9,801 bases of DNA from an uncultured Desulfovibrio sp. (GTDB lineage Bacteria; Desulfobacterota; Desulfovibrionia; Desulfovibrionales; Desulfovibrionaceae). The notes below the pieces were generated by a model, which saw nothing but the letters and a program-made list of their open reading frames with translations, was not told where the DNA came from and did not search any database. Location: contig USCL01000135.1 in assembly GCA_900553145.1 (NCBI GenBank), positions 1 through 9,801 of the forward strand, read 5' to 3'. Shown piece by piece: positions 1 to 5,670 of this stretch. Numbering within the stretch: the first letter of the stretch is position 1; each line of letters opens with the position of its first letter. A program made the position numbers and the translations under genes.

Positions 1-43
1 CGGCGGTATTTTTTATCTCATGAAAAGGTTCCGTACACATAAG

Positions 44-68
44 GGCTACAGCCGGAAAGGCTGTAGCC
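44..68. other. 10-bp perfect inverted repeat (hairpin), upstream flank
   Basis: GGCTACAGCC (44-53) and GGCTGTAGCC (59-68) form a perfect 10-bp stem around a GGAAA loop. No T-run follows on either strand, so a classic intrinsic terminator is not supported. A run of six T lies upstream at 9-14 and may be the tail of a terminator of a gene left of the window, but its stem is cut off. I see no coding region in 1-181. Confidence 0.5.
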
Positions 69-97
69 TCAAAGGAAAACATCCGCGTCCCTTTTTT

Positions 98-176
98 CTC
101 CCTCACGAAAGCCTTGGGAGAAGAGGGCGGGTTTGGGGAGGGGAAGCCTTTCTCCAGAAAGGCTTCCCCTCCCCAA
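98..176 (-). repeat. G-rich palindrome plus conserved core at purH 3' end (repeat copy A, probable terminator)
   Basis: Bases 133-152 and 157-176 are perfectly complementary over 20 bp with a TCCA loop, starting only six bases beyond the purH stop. Read on the minus strand, the palindrome is followed by a core beginning CCCTCTTC and ending AAGGCTTTCG (127 down to 106). A second small stem comes next: TTCTCCC (122-116) with GGGAGAA (102-96). The same order of palindrome and core occurs after purA on the plus strand (3505-3565), so this is a repeat family in the sense direction of the upstream gene. No strong U-tract follows on the minus strand. The role may therefore be transcript end protection or rho-independent termination of a non-classical kind; this is inference. 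Confidence 0.75.
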
Positions 177-181
177 TTTCC

Positions 182-1456
182 TTAATGCTTGAACGAACGC
201 TGCCCGGTGAAGACCATCGCCACCTGCGGGGAGGCTTCGTTGACGGCCCCGATGACCTCATAGTCGCGGAGGGATCCGCCGGGCTGCGCGATGGCGGTCA
301 CGCCCTGCGCGATGCACACGTCCACGCCGTCGCGGAAGGGGAAGAAGCCGTCGGAGACGAGCACCGTCCCGGCGAGGCCGCCTTTGGCCTTCTGTGTGTC
401 GGCTTCGATGGCGGCGAGCTGCCCGGCGGCTTCGGCGTCGTCCTTCGCCTTCAGCTTGAGCTCATAGAGCGTCACGCCGTGGCGGGTGAAGGCCAACGTG
501 TCCGCATATTTGGTGTACGCCTTGAAGATCGCCAGCTCGACGCAGCCCACACGGTCCTGCTCGCCGGTGCCGATGGCGACCGTCGTGCCGTTGTGGGCGA
601 AGATGACCGAGTTGGAGGTCACGCCCGCTTCCACGGCCCACGCGAAGACGAGGTCGTCGGCCTCCTGCGGGGTGGGCTTGCGGGCGGAGACGGTCAGGCC
701 GTCCTTGGTGGTGGCGACCGCCGGGATGAAATCTTCGGCGGAACGGATGCGGTTCACGAAGGACTGCTGGAGGATGATGCCGCCGTCGGCCATGCTCTTG
801 ACGTCAAGGAAAGGGACGCCCGCGAGTTCGCCGAGGCGGGCGAGGGCGGGCAGCTTGAAGATGCGGAGGTTTTTGCGGGAGGCGAGCTTTTCGAGCACGC
901 CTTCCTCGAAGTCGGGGGCGGCGACCACCTCAAAATAATTGGCGGAGATGAGTTCGGCGGCCTGCATGTCCAGCGGGCGGTTGACCACCACGGCCCCGCC
1001 GAAGGCGGCGATGCGGTCGCACCAGAAGGCTTTTGTCAGGGCGTCGCCCACGCTTTCCTTGGACCACGCCGCGCCGCAGGGGTTGTTGTGCTTGAGGATG
1101 ACGGCGGCGGGGCGTTCCGCGAGGTACTGGAGGATATTGCAGCCGTTGTCCACGTCGGTGAGGTTGGTCTTGCCCGGATGCTTCCCGGCCTGCAGCATCT
1201 GCGCTTCGGTGAGGGCGGACATGATGCCCTGCGGCCCGCGCCATTCGACGCCGTCGATGGCGAGCTTGCCGGACTCCATCTCATACAGGGCGGCGGGCTG
1301 ATCGGGGTTTTCACCGTAACGCAACCCTTTGGTTTCGCCGTCGATGTGCCATGTGCGCTTTCTGTAGGTGAGCACGGCGTCGCCGAGCGTGATGGTCATG
1401 GTGTCCGGGAAGGTGTCCTTCAATACGGTCCGATACATATCTTTGAGGCTGGACAT
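182..1456 (-). CDS. purH: Stand-alone AICAR formyltransferase (PurH C-terminal domain type)
   Basis: Predicted 424-residue cytosolic enzyme of de novo purine synthesis. It transfers the formyl group of 10-formyl-tetrahydrofolate to AICAR to give FAICAR. Hallmarks of the AICARFT fold are visible: LRYGENPDQPAALYE (45-59), the catalytic Lys-His pair in ILKHNNPCG (K122, H123), SNSVIFAHNG (281-290), SDGFFPFRDGVD (368-379) and QPGGSLRD (391-398). The protein starts only about 45 residues before RYGEN, so the N-terminal IMP cyclohydrolase (MGS-like) domain of the usual ~530-residue bifunctional PurH is absent. IMP cyclohydrolase must be separate. The start at 1456 was chosen because AGGAGA lies four bases upstream on the minus strand. 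The open frame runs back to 1627, but that extension has no recognisable domain. The gene is divergent from the 1675 gene. The fold assignment is secure; loss of the cyclohydrolase domain is read directly from the sequence. Confidence 0.93.
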   Translation of the reverse strand: MSSLKDMYRTVLKDTFPDTMTITLGDAVLTYRKRTWHIDGETKGLRYGENPDQPAALYEMESGKLAIDGVEWRGPQGIMSALTEAQMLQAGKHPGKTNLTDVDNGCNILQYLAERPAAVILKHNNPCGAAWSKESVGDALTKAFWCDRIAAFGGAVVVNRPLDMQAAELISANYFEVVAAPDFEEGVLEKLASRKNLRIFKLPALARLGELAGVPFLDVKSMADGGIILQQSFVNRIRSAEDFIPAVATTKDGLTVSARKPTPQEADDLVFAWAVEAGVTSNSVIFAHNGTTVAIGTGEQDRVGCVELAIFKAYTKYADTLAFTRHGVTLYELKLKAKDDAEAAGQLAAIEADTQKAKGGLAGTVLVSDGFFPFRDGVDVCIAQGVTAIAQPGGSLRDYEVIGAVNEASPQVAMVFTGQRSFKH

Positions 1457-1501
1457 GGCGTCTCCTGAGGTTGGTCGGGTAAAAGCGGATCGGAAATACA
1501 T

Positions 1502-1531
1502 ATCATAACCCGCGCTGACGGGCAAATTCCA
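1502..1531 (-). promoter_or_regulatory. Candidate promoter of purH
   Basis: On the minus strand TATGAT (1507-1502) matches the -10 consensus at five of six positions and would give a leader of roughly 40 bases. The -35 at an 18-base spacing is TGGAAT (1531-1526), which matches only three of six. The -10 is convincing by eye, but the promoter as a whole is weakly supported. Confidence 0.3.
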
Positions 1532-1532
1532 T

Positions 1533-1561
1533 TTGAACCCCTTGGCGGATTGGCGTAGCAT
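1533..1561 (+). promoter_or_regulatory. Candidate promoter of the 1675 gene
   Basis: TTGAAC (1533-1538) and TAGCAT (1556-1561) are separated by 17 bases and match four of six positions each. Transcription would start near 1568, giving a leader of about 105 bases that contains the stem-loop at 1584-1611. Confidence 0.35.
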
Positions 1562-1583
1562 GTCGGGGATGTGCGTCAAGGGG

Positions 1584-1611
1584 AAGGCGGCCGGAGGATG
1601 TCCGCCGCCTT
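1584..1611 (+). other. Stem-loop in the leader of the 1675 gene
   Basis: AAGGCGGC (1584-1591) and GGA (1593-1595), separated by a one-base bulge, pair with TCC (1601-1603) and GCCGCCTT (1604-1611). This makes an 11-bp stem with a five-base loop. No T-run follows on the plus strand. Function is unknown; it sits about 50 bases ahead of the ribosome binding site. Confidence 0.45.
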
Positions 1612-1674
1612 GCCCGGAGGCCGTCAAGGCGTTTATGCCGCCCCTTGCATCCCGTTCGAGGAGGAATCCCCCCT

Positions 1675-2046
1675 ATGGAACAGCTTTTGATCAAAATGGC
1701 CCGCCAGCTTGACGCGCTGGACGAGGCTTCCCTTCTGGCTCTCTGGGACAAATACGCCGTCATCGTTTCCCATTTCGAACCCACAAAGCGTTGGGAAGAG
1801 GCGGCGCTGGTCTTTTCGTTCATTCAGGCCAAGCGCTGGAAAAATCAGCTTTTCAATTACAGCTGGTCGGCGCAGGTCCAGCCCGGCGCGGCGGCGCAGC
1901 CCGCTGCGGAGCCGGAATTTTTGCTGGAACCGCCCGCGGACAGGCCCGCCCCGGCGAAGCCCCGGCGCAAAGCTTCGATCATCCCGTTCCGCCCGCGTCG
2001 CCATCCGGAAGAAAACTCCCCCAAAGAACCCGGCGGCAAAGACTGA
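1675..2046 (+). CDS. Unrecognised small protein, helical N-terminus and Pro/Ala-rich basic tail (123 aa)
   Basis: I do not recognise a family. Residues 1-64 look helical and mixed charged/hydrophobic, with several aromatic residues (W24, F34, W40, F47, W55, W64). Residues 68-98 are rich in Pro and Ala and are probably a disordered linker. The tail is basic, with RKASIIPFRPR (98-108) standing out as a possible short interaction motif. There is no signal peptide, membrane segment or cysteine. The start at 1675 follows AGGAGG (1659-1664) ten bases upstream; the in-frame ATG at 1645 has no such site. The gene lies between divergent purH and co-directional purA, 165 bases before purA, which has its own promoter. 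The good ribosome site, codon pattern and tidy placement support a real gene. Longer overlapping frames here have no family resemblance. Confidence 0.75.
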   Translation: MEQLLIKMARQLDALDEASLLALWDKYAVIVSHFEPTKRWEEAALVFSFIQAKRWKNQLFNYSWSAQVQPGAAAQPAAEPEFLLEPPADRPAPAKPRRKASIIPFRPRRHPEENSPKEPGGKD

Positions 2047-2083
2047 AGCTGGAGGAAAACCGTTTTTTTCGGCCCGATTCACG

Positions 2084-2112
2084 TTGACGATCCCGCTGAA
2101 CCTTTGTAGACT
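2084..2112 (+). promoter_or_regulatory. Probable sigma-70 promoter of purA
   Basis: TTGACG (2084-2089, five of six) and TAGACT (2107-2112, four of six) are separated by exactly 17 bases, the best promoter match in the window. The start would be near 2119, leaving a leader of about 93 bases. The leader carries a small perfect stem, CGATCC (2154-2159) with GGATCG (2164-2169), around a four-base loop. No known riboswitch was recognised in the leader. Confidence 0.6.
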
Positions 2113-2211
2113 CCAAGCTGGATCTTCATGGACTGTTGCGGGTTTCCCCCCAGCGATCCTGACGGATCGGAAACGCGAAGCACAGTGAATACAGGTATCA
2201 AGGAGTAACCC

Positions 2212-3492
2212 ATGTCCAATGTGGTGATCGTCGGCGTCCAGTGGGGCGACGAGGGAAAGGGCAAGTTCGTCGATCTGCTGGCTCAGGAGATCGATTATGT
2301 GGTCCGCTTTCAGGGCGGAAACAACGCGGGGCACACCGTCATCGTCGACGGCAAGAAAGCCGCGCTCCATCTTGTCCCCTCGGGCATTCTGCATGAAGGC
2401 AAAATCTGCCTGATCGGAAACGGCGTCGTCCTTGATCCCGTCGTGTTTGTGCAGGAGCTCGACACCCTTATCGGGCAAGGCATCGACGTTTCTCCGAGCC
2501 GCCTCAAGATCAGCTCGAAGACCCATCTCATCATGCCCTACCACAAGGTGCTCGACAAGGCCCGCGAGAACAAGCTCGAAAAGGGCCAGAAGATCGGGAC
2601 CACCGGCCGCGGCATCGGCCCCTGCTATGAAGACAAGGTGGGCCGCGTGGGCGTGCGGGCCTCGGATCTGGCCGATCCCGAACTGCTCAAGGCCAAAATC
2701 GCCGCCGCCCTCAAGGAAAAGAACGTCCTCTTCACGGCCCTGTACGGCATCGACGCCCTGACCGTGGACGCCGTGTTCGATGAGGTGATGGCCGTCGCGC
2801 CGCGCATCATCCCGCACCTGACCGACGTGTCCTCCGAGCTGGAGCAGGCATGGAAGGAAGGCAAGAGCGTGCTCTTCGAAGGCGCGCAGGGCATCCATTT
2901 GGACATCGACCACGGGACGTATCCCTTCGTCACTTCGTCCAATACGGTGTCCGGCAACGCCGCCGCCGGTTCCGGCGTGGGCCCGGACAAGCTCGACCGC
3001 ATCATCGGCATCCTCAAGGCGTACACCACCCGCGTGGGCGAAGGCCCGTTCCCGACGGAACTTTGCGACGCCACCGGCGAACTGCTCCGCACCAGCGGCG
3101 GCGAATTCGGCGTGACCACCGGCCGCCCGCGCCGTTGCGGCTGGCAGGATATTCCGGTGCTGCGCGAAAGCGCCCGCCTGAACGGCCTCACCGACGTCGC
3201 CCTGACCAAGCTGGACGTGCTGTCCGGGTTTGATACGGTTCAGATCTGCGTGGCCTATGAATACAACGGCAAGCGCATGGACTACCCTCCGCAGGAGCAG
3301 GGCGCGCTCGGCCTTGTGACCCCGATCTACGAATCCATGCCCGGCTGGAAGGAAGACATCACCGCGTGCAAGACGTGGGACGAGCTCCCCGAAGCCGCCC
3401 GCGCCTATGTGCGGCGCCTTGAACAGCTTTCCGGCGTGCCGGTCAGCATGGTGTCCGTCGGCCCCGACCGGAATCAGACTATTTTCAGATAA
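2212..3492 (+). CDS. purA: Adenylosuccinate synthetase PurA
   Basis: Full-length (426 residues, the usual bacterial size) cytosolic enzyme that joins IMP and aspartate using GTP to give adenylosuccinate, the first committed step to AMP. The N-terminal P-loop variant WGDEGKGK (11-18) contains the catalytic Asp13, and His41 follows in NNAGHTVIVDG. The IMP loop GTTGRGIGP is at 129-137. GTYPFVTSSN (235-244), the flexible aspartate-binding segment TTGRPRRCGW (302-311), the guanine-binding TKLDVLSG (332-339) and C-terminal GPDRNQTI are all present. No key residue is missing. The start follows AAGGAG (2200-2205) with six bases spacing. A promoter sits at 2084-2112 and a terminator at 3574-3606, so it is probably a single-gene transcription unit. 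Confidence 0.98.
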   Translation: MSNVVIVGVQWGDEGKGKFVDLLAQEIDYVVRFQGGNNAGHTVIVDGKKAALHLVPSGILHEGKICLIGNGVVLDPVVFVQELDTLIGQGIDVSPSRLKISSKTHLIMPYHKVLDKARENKLEKGQKIGTTGRGIGPCYEDKVGRVGVRASDLADPELLKAKIAAALKEKNVLFTALYGIDALTVDAVFDEVMAVAPRIIPHLTDVSSELEQAWKEGKSVLFEGAQGIHLDIDHGTYPFVTSSNTVSGNAAAGSGVGPDKLDRIIGILKAYTTRVGEGPFPTELCDATGELLRTSGGEFGVTTGRPRRCGWQDIPVLRESARLNGLTDVALTKLDVLSGFDTVQICVAYEYNGKRMDYPPQEQGALGLVTPIYESMPGWKEDITACKTWDELPEAARAYVRRLEQLSGVPVSMVSVGPDRNQTIFR

Positions 3493-3504
3493 AGGGATGG
3501 AAAC

Positions 3505-3565
3505 GGGGGAGGGACCTTTTTGAAGAAAGGCTTCCTCCCCCGGCCCCCTCTTCCAAAGGCTTTCG
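3505..3565 (+). repeat. G-rich palindrome plus conserved core at purA 3' end (repeat copy B)
   Basis: GGGGGAGG (3505-3512) pairs with CCTCCCCC (3534-3541), and inside it CCTTT (3515-3519) pairs with AAAGG (3526-3530). The core CCCTCTTCCAAAGGCTTTCG follows at 3546-3565 and matches the core at 127-106 on the minus strand behind purH. It starts 12 bases after the purA stop and precedes the U-tract terminator. CCTCCCC (3534-3540) could also pair with GGGGAGG (3572-3578), which overlaps the terminator stem, so alternative folds exist. Confidence 0.7.
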
Positions 3566-3573
3566 GCTGGTGG

Positions 3574-3606
3574 GGAGGTTGCTCGACGGCAACCTCCTTT
3601 TTCTTT
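3574..3606 (+). terminator. Intrinsic terminator of purA
   Basis: GGAGGTTGC (3574-3582) and GCAACCTCC (3589-3597) form a perfect 9-bp stem with a six-base loop. A T-rich run follows (TTTTTCTTT, 3598-3606). This is the clearest rho-independent terminator in the window. Confidence 0.88.
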
Positions 3607-3650
3607 ATAGGAAGATCACCTCATTTCTTTGATTATCCTGCGGAAGTGCC

Positions 3651-3708
3651 GGAAGGGGGGAGAACCCCCTTTCCGCCTTGGGGAGATGTTTCTCCCGTTT
3701 CCGTTTTT
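3651..3708 (+). promoter_or_regulatory. Tandem hairpins in the mnmA leader, attenuator-like
   Basis: A first stem pairs GGAAGGGGG (3651-3659) with CCCCC and TTTCC (3665-3674), with one bulged base. A second perfect stem, GGGAGA (3681-3686) with TCTCCC (3691-3696), has a TGTT loop and is followed by a T-rich run (3698-3708). The ribosome site of mnmA starts only a few bases later. GGGAGAA at 3658-3664 could instead pair with TTCTCCC (3690-3696), so two exclusive folds are possible. A role in attenuation is inference; these could also be back-up terminators for purA read-through. Confidence 0.45.
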
Positions 3709-3724
3709 CAAGAAGGAATATCGT

Positions 3725-4795
3725 ATGACCATAGCCGTAGCCGTAAGCGGCGGAGCGGACAGTCTGTACGCGATGGCGTCCCTGCAACGCGAGTATCCGG
3801 GACAGGTGATTGCCTTCCATGCCCTCCAGAAAGCGACCGCGCCGGAGGATGATCCCGTCCCGGGGCTTGAGGCGTCGTGCCGGGCTTTGGGGATACCGTT
3901 GCACATCCTCGATTTGCAGGAGGCGTTTTTCCGGCAGATCGTCCGGCCCTTCGCGGAGAGCTACGCCCACGGGGAAACGCCCAACCCGTGCGTCCGCTGC
4001 AACGCGCTGGTGAAGTTCGGCCTGTGGATGGACGCCGCCCGCAAGCTCGGCGCGGACAAGTTGGCGACCGGTCACTACGTTTCCCTCGTCGAGCACCCGC
4101 GTTACGGCATGGTGCTGCATCAGGGGGCCGACGAGGCCAAGGATCAGAGCTATTTCCTCGCCCTGACGCCTATGGGCCGCCTCAAGGACGCGGTGTTCCC
4201 CCTTGCCCGCATCCGCAAGAACGAGGTTCGCGCCGCGCTCGCCGAATGGGGGCTTTCGGTTCCGCTCCCCCGCGAGAGTCAGGAGATCTGTTTTGTGCCC
4301 GACGACGATTACCGTGCCTTCCTCAAGGGGATGGGCGTGCGCCTTCCCGCCGGGGGGCCGATGGTGCTGCTCGACGGCCATGTCGTGGGCAGGCACGGCG
4401 GCCTGTGGCAGTATACGGAAGGGCAGCGCCGGGGGCTCGGCGTATCGTGGACGGAACCGCTTTACGTCATCGGCAAGGATCGCTCCCGCAACGCGCTGCT
4501 GCTCGGGACGGCCGCCGAGCTTCCCGTCAATGCCTGTGCGGCGGGCGAGCTGAATTTCCTTGTCCCCCCGGAACTGTGGCCGCACGAACTGCGGGTGCGC
4601 ACCCGGTATCGCCAGAAGATGGTCCCGGCGGACGTCCGTCTGGTGGGCGGCGGCGAGAGCGGCATGGACGCCACGGCCCGGATGCTTATCCGTTTCCATC
4701 AGCCGCAGCTTCCTTCCGCGCCCGGCCAGCTTGCCGCCGTTTTTGACGAGCACGGCCATGTCCTCGCCGGAGGGATCATTTGCAGGGAATACTAG
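3725..4795 (+). CDS. mnmA: tRNA-specific 2-thiouridylase MnmA
   Basis: Predicted 356-residue cytosolic ATP-dependent enzyme that adds sulfur to position 2 of wobble uridine 34 in Glu, Gln and Lys tRNAs. The N-terminal PP-loop is SGGADS (8-13), where the family usually has SGGVDS. TPNPC (85-89) leads to the first catalytic Cys in RCN (C92). ATGHY (114-118) and KDQSYFL (139-145) follow, and ESQEICFVP (184-192) carries the second catalytic Cys (C189). The C-terminal barrel has YTEGQRRGLG (230-239) and APGQLAAVF (332-340). Length is normal. The segment after the PP-loop is shorter than in E. coli and lacks its Asn-Trp-Asp motif, so this is a divergent subtype; other PP-loop thiolases are less likely given both Cys motifs. 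The start at 3725 follows AGAAGGAA (3711-3718); the in-frame ATG at 3629 would add 32 residues with no homology before the PP-loop. Confidence 0.92.
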   Translation: MTIAVAVSGGADSLYAMASLQREYPGQVIAFHALQKATAPEDDPVPGLEASCRALGIPLHILDLQEAFFRQIVRPFAESYAHGETPNPCVRCNALVKFGLWMDAARKLGADKLATGHYVSLVEHPRYGMVLHQGADEAKDQSYFLALTPMGRLKDAVFPLARIRKNEVRAALAEWGLSVPLPRESQEICFVPDDDYRAFLKGMGVRLPAGGPMVLLDGHVVGRHGGLWQYTEGQRRGLGVSWTEPLYVIGKDRSRNALLLGTAAELPVNACAAGELNFLVPPELWPHELRVRTRYRQKMVPADVRLVGGGESGMDATARMLIRFHQPQLPSAPGQLAAVFDEHGHVLAGGIICREY

Positions 4796-4941
4796 AGCGT
4801 TTCAAGGAACGGGCGGGGAGACGCTTCGCAGCAGAGCTGGGGGCTTCTCTCCTCCTTCATTTTCCATCGCCGAGGCATCCGGCTGGGGCCGTCCGGATGG
4901 AGAGGGACGCAATGGGATATTTTCGGGATGATGAGGCATCA
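4796..4941. other. Convergent intergenic region between mnmA and the GNAT gene
   Basis: No gene is seen. Two short inverted repeats occur. CATCCGG (4876-4882) pairs with CCGGATG (4893-4899) around ten bases. GATGATG (4927-4933) pairs with CATCATC (4937-4943) around AGG, touching the GNAT stop codon. Neither is followed by a strong T-run on either strand, so termination here is uncertain. Confidence 0.4.
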
Positions 4942-5421
4942 TCATGCCCCGGGTGGAACGCTTTCGCTCGTTGCGGCATACATGCGTATGGGCATATGGT
5001 CATCGCCGATAACCGTCGTCAAGAATTCCCATCCGTATTTTTCGTACAATCCCGTATGCTCCGTTACCAGATACAGCTTTGGGATGCCCCGCTCCTGCAT
5101 GTCGCTGCGGATAAAATCCAGAAGACCTTCCGCGATGCCCCTGTTGCGGCAGGCGGCTTCAACAAAAAGGGCGCACAGGTTCGGCGCCAAGTCCTTTCGG
5201 TCGTGGAAGTCGTTTTCGATGACGCCTGCCCCGGCAACGATTTCCTGTTTTCCGTTCAGTACGACATACCATTGCGGGATTGCCGTTTTCCGTCTGATGC
5301 AGTCTCCCATGCTCACGCGATAGGCTTCGACGGGGATTCCCCATTTGTCGCTGAACCAGCGGGATGCCTCCTCCACCAAGGAAGGGTGTTCCCGCAAGCA
5401 GGTTATCTGCATGTGTTCCAT
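4942..5421 (-). CDS. GNAT-family N-acetyltransferase
   Basis: Predicted 159-residue cytosolic acyl-CoA-dependent acetyltransferase; the substrate cannot be told. The acetyl-CoA pyrophosphate loop region is at 83-101 (beta strand CALFVEAA, then CRNRGIAEGLL, the R-x-x-G-x-A signature). LYLVTEHTGLYEKYGW (116-131) is the typical last strand and helix, with Tyr126 at the usual general-acid position. The start at 5421 was chosen because GGAG lies six bases ahead of it on the minus strand. An ATG four codons upstream (5433) overlaps that ribosome site and lacks its own. By hand count, GC over 4981-5400 is about 56%, below the 65-70% of sampled stretches in ahbC and hemB, which suggests later acquisition or weaker codon bias. 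A weak promoter (TGGACA at 5493-5488, TATAGG at 5472-5467, 15-base spacer) may drive it. It is divergent from the heme block and convergent with mnmA. Confidence 0.85.
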   Translation of the reverse strand: MEHMQITCLREHPSLVEEASRWFSDKWGIPVEAYRVSMGDCIRRKTAIPQWYVVLNGKQEIVAGAGVIENDFHDRKDLAPNLCALFVEAACRNRGIAEGLLDFIRSDMQERGIPKLYLVTEHTGLYEKYGWEFLTTVIGDDHMPIRMYAATSESVPPGA

Positions 5422-5542
5422 AGCGTTCTCCATAGATATGCATCGGGCAGCCTTTCAGGATGTTTTCCTATACGGCGCGTTTCGGCTTGTCCAGCGCAGG
5501 GCCCCGGCGCGGAACAAACGATGAGCAGGGATTCGATACGGT

Positions 5543-5594
5543 CAAAAGCCTTTGAAGAGGGAGGGGCCACTCCTTTTTCGGCCCGCTCCTCTTC
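5543..5594 (-). repeat. Orphan copy of the terminator-associated repeat core with imperfect palindrome (copy D)
   Basis: The minus strand of 5543-5561 reads CCCTCTTCAAAGGCTTTTG, matching the core seen after purH and purA. It overlaps an imperfect palindrome, 5554-5568 against 5580-5594 (12 of 15 pairs, ends GAAGAGG and CCTCTTC), with an 11-base loop. No gene on the minus strand ends here, so the element has no obvious gene to terminate. Confidence 0.6.
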
Positions 5595-5606
5595 CTGATA
5601 AGGCCC

Positions 5607-5635
5607 TTGACCCGTATGGCGAGCAATAGTATTTC
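5607..5635 (+). promoter_or_regulatory. Candidate promoter of the ahbC-hemB-ahbD-ahbA operon
   Basis: TTGACC (5607-5612) matches the -35 consensus at five of six positions. A 17-base spacer leads to TATTTC (5630-5635), which matches only three of six. Transcription would begin near 5642, placing the CCGTGT repeats and the 5658-5670 dyad just downstream of the start. Confidence 0.35.
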
Positions 5636-5644
5636 TTTGCATTA

Positions 5645-5670
5645 CCGTGTACTGTGCCGTGTGGAACACG
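5645..5670. promoter_or_regulatory. Candidate operator: CCGTGT direct repeat with CGTGT-GGA-ACACG dyad
   Basis: CCGTGT occurs at 5645-5650 and again at 5657-5662, a 12-base period. The second copy forms the perfect dyad CGTGT (5658-5662) / ACACG (5666-5670). It lies about 90 bases ahead of ahbC. It does not match the Rex or HcpR-type consensus I know, so the regulator is unknown. Confidence 0.3.

Noticed and set aside
20..1468. Long plus-strand open frame (482 codons) opposite purH
   Set aside because: It is the antisense of the AICAR transformylase. The protein has no recognisable motif, while the minus strand has complete family signatures. High GC at codon positions leaves long open antisense frames.
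1633..2913. Minus-strand open frame (426 codons) opposite the 1675 gene and purA
   Set aside because: It overlaps the complete purA on the other strand and the gene before it. The low-complexity His/Gly/Asp-rich translation is typical of antisense shadows.
4780..5598. Plus-strand open frame (272 codons) opposite the GNAT gene
   Set aside because: It starts inside mnmA and has no family resemblance; the minus strand encodes a clear GNAT fold.
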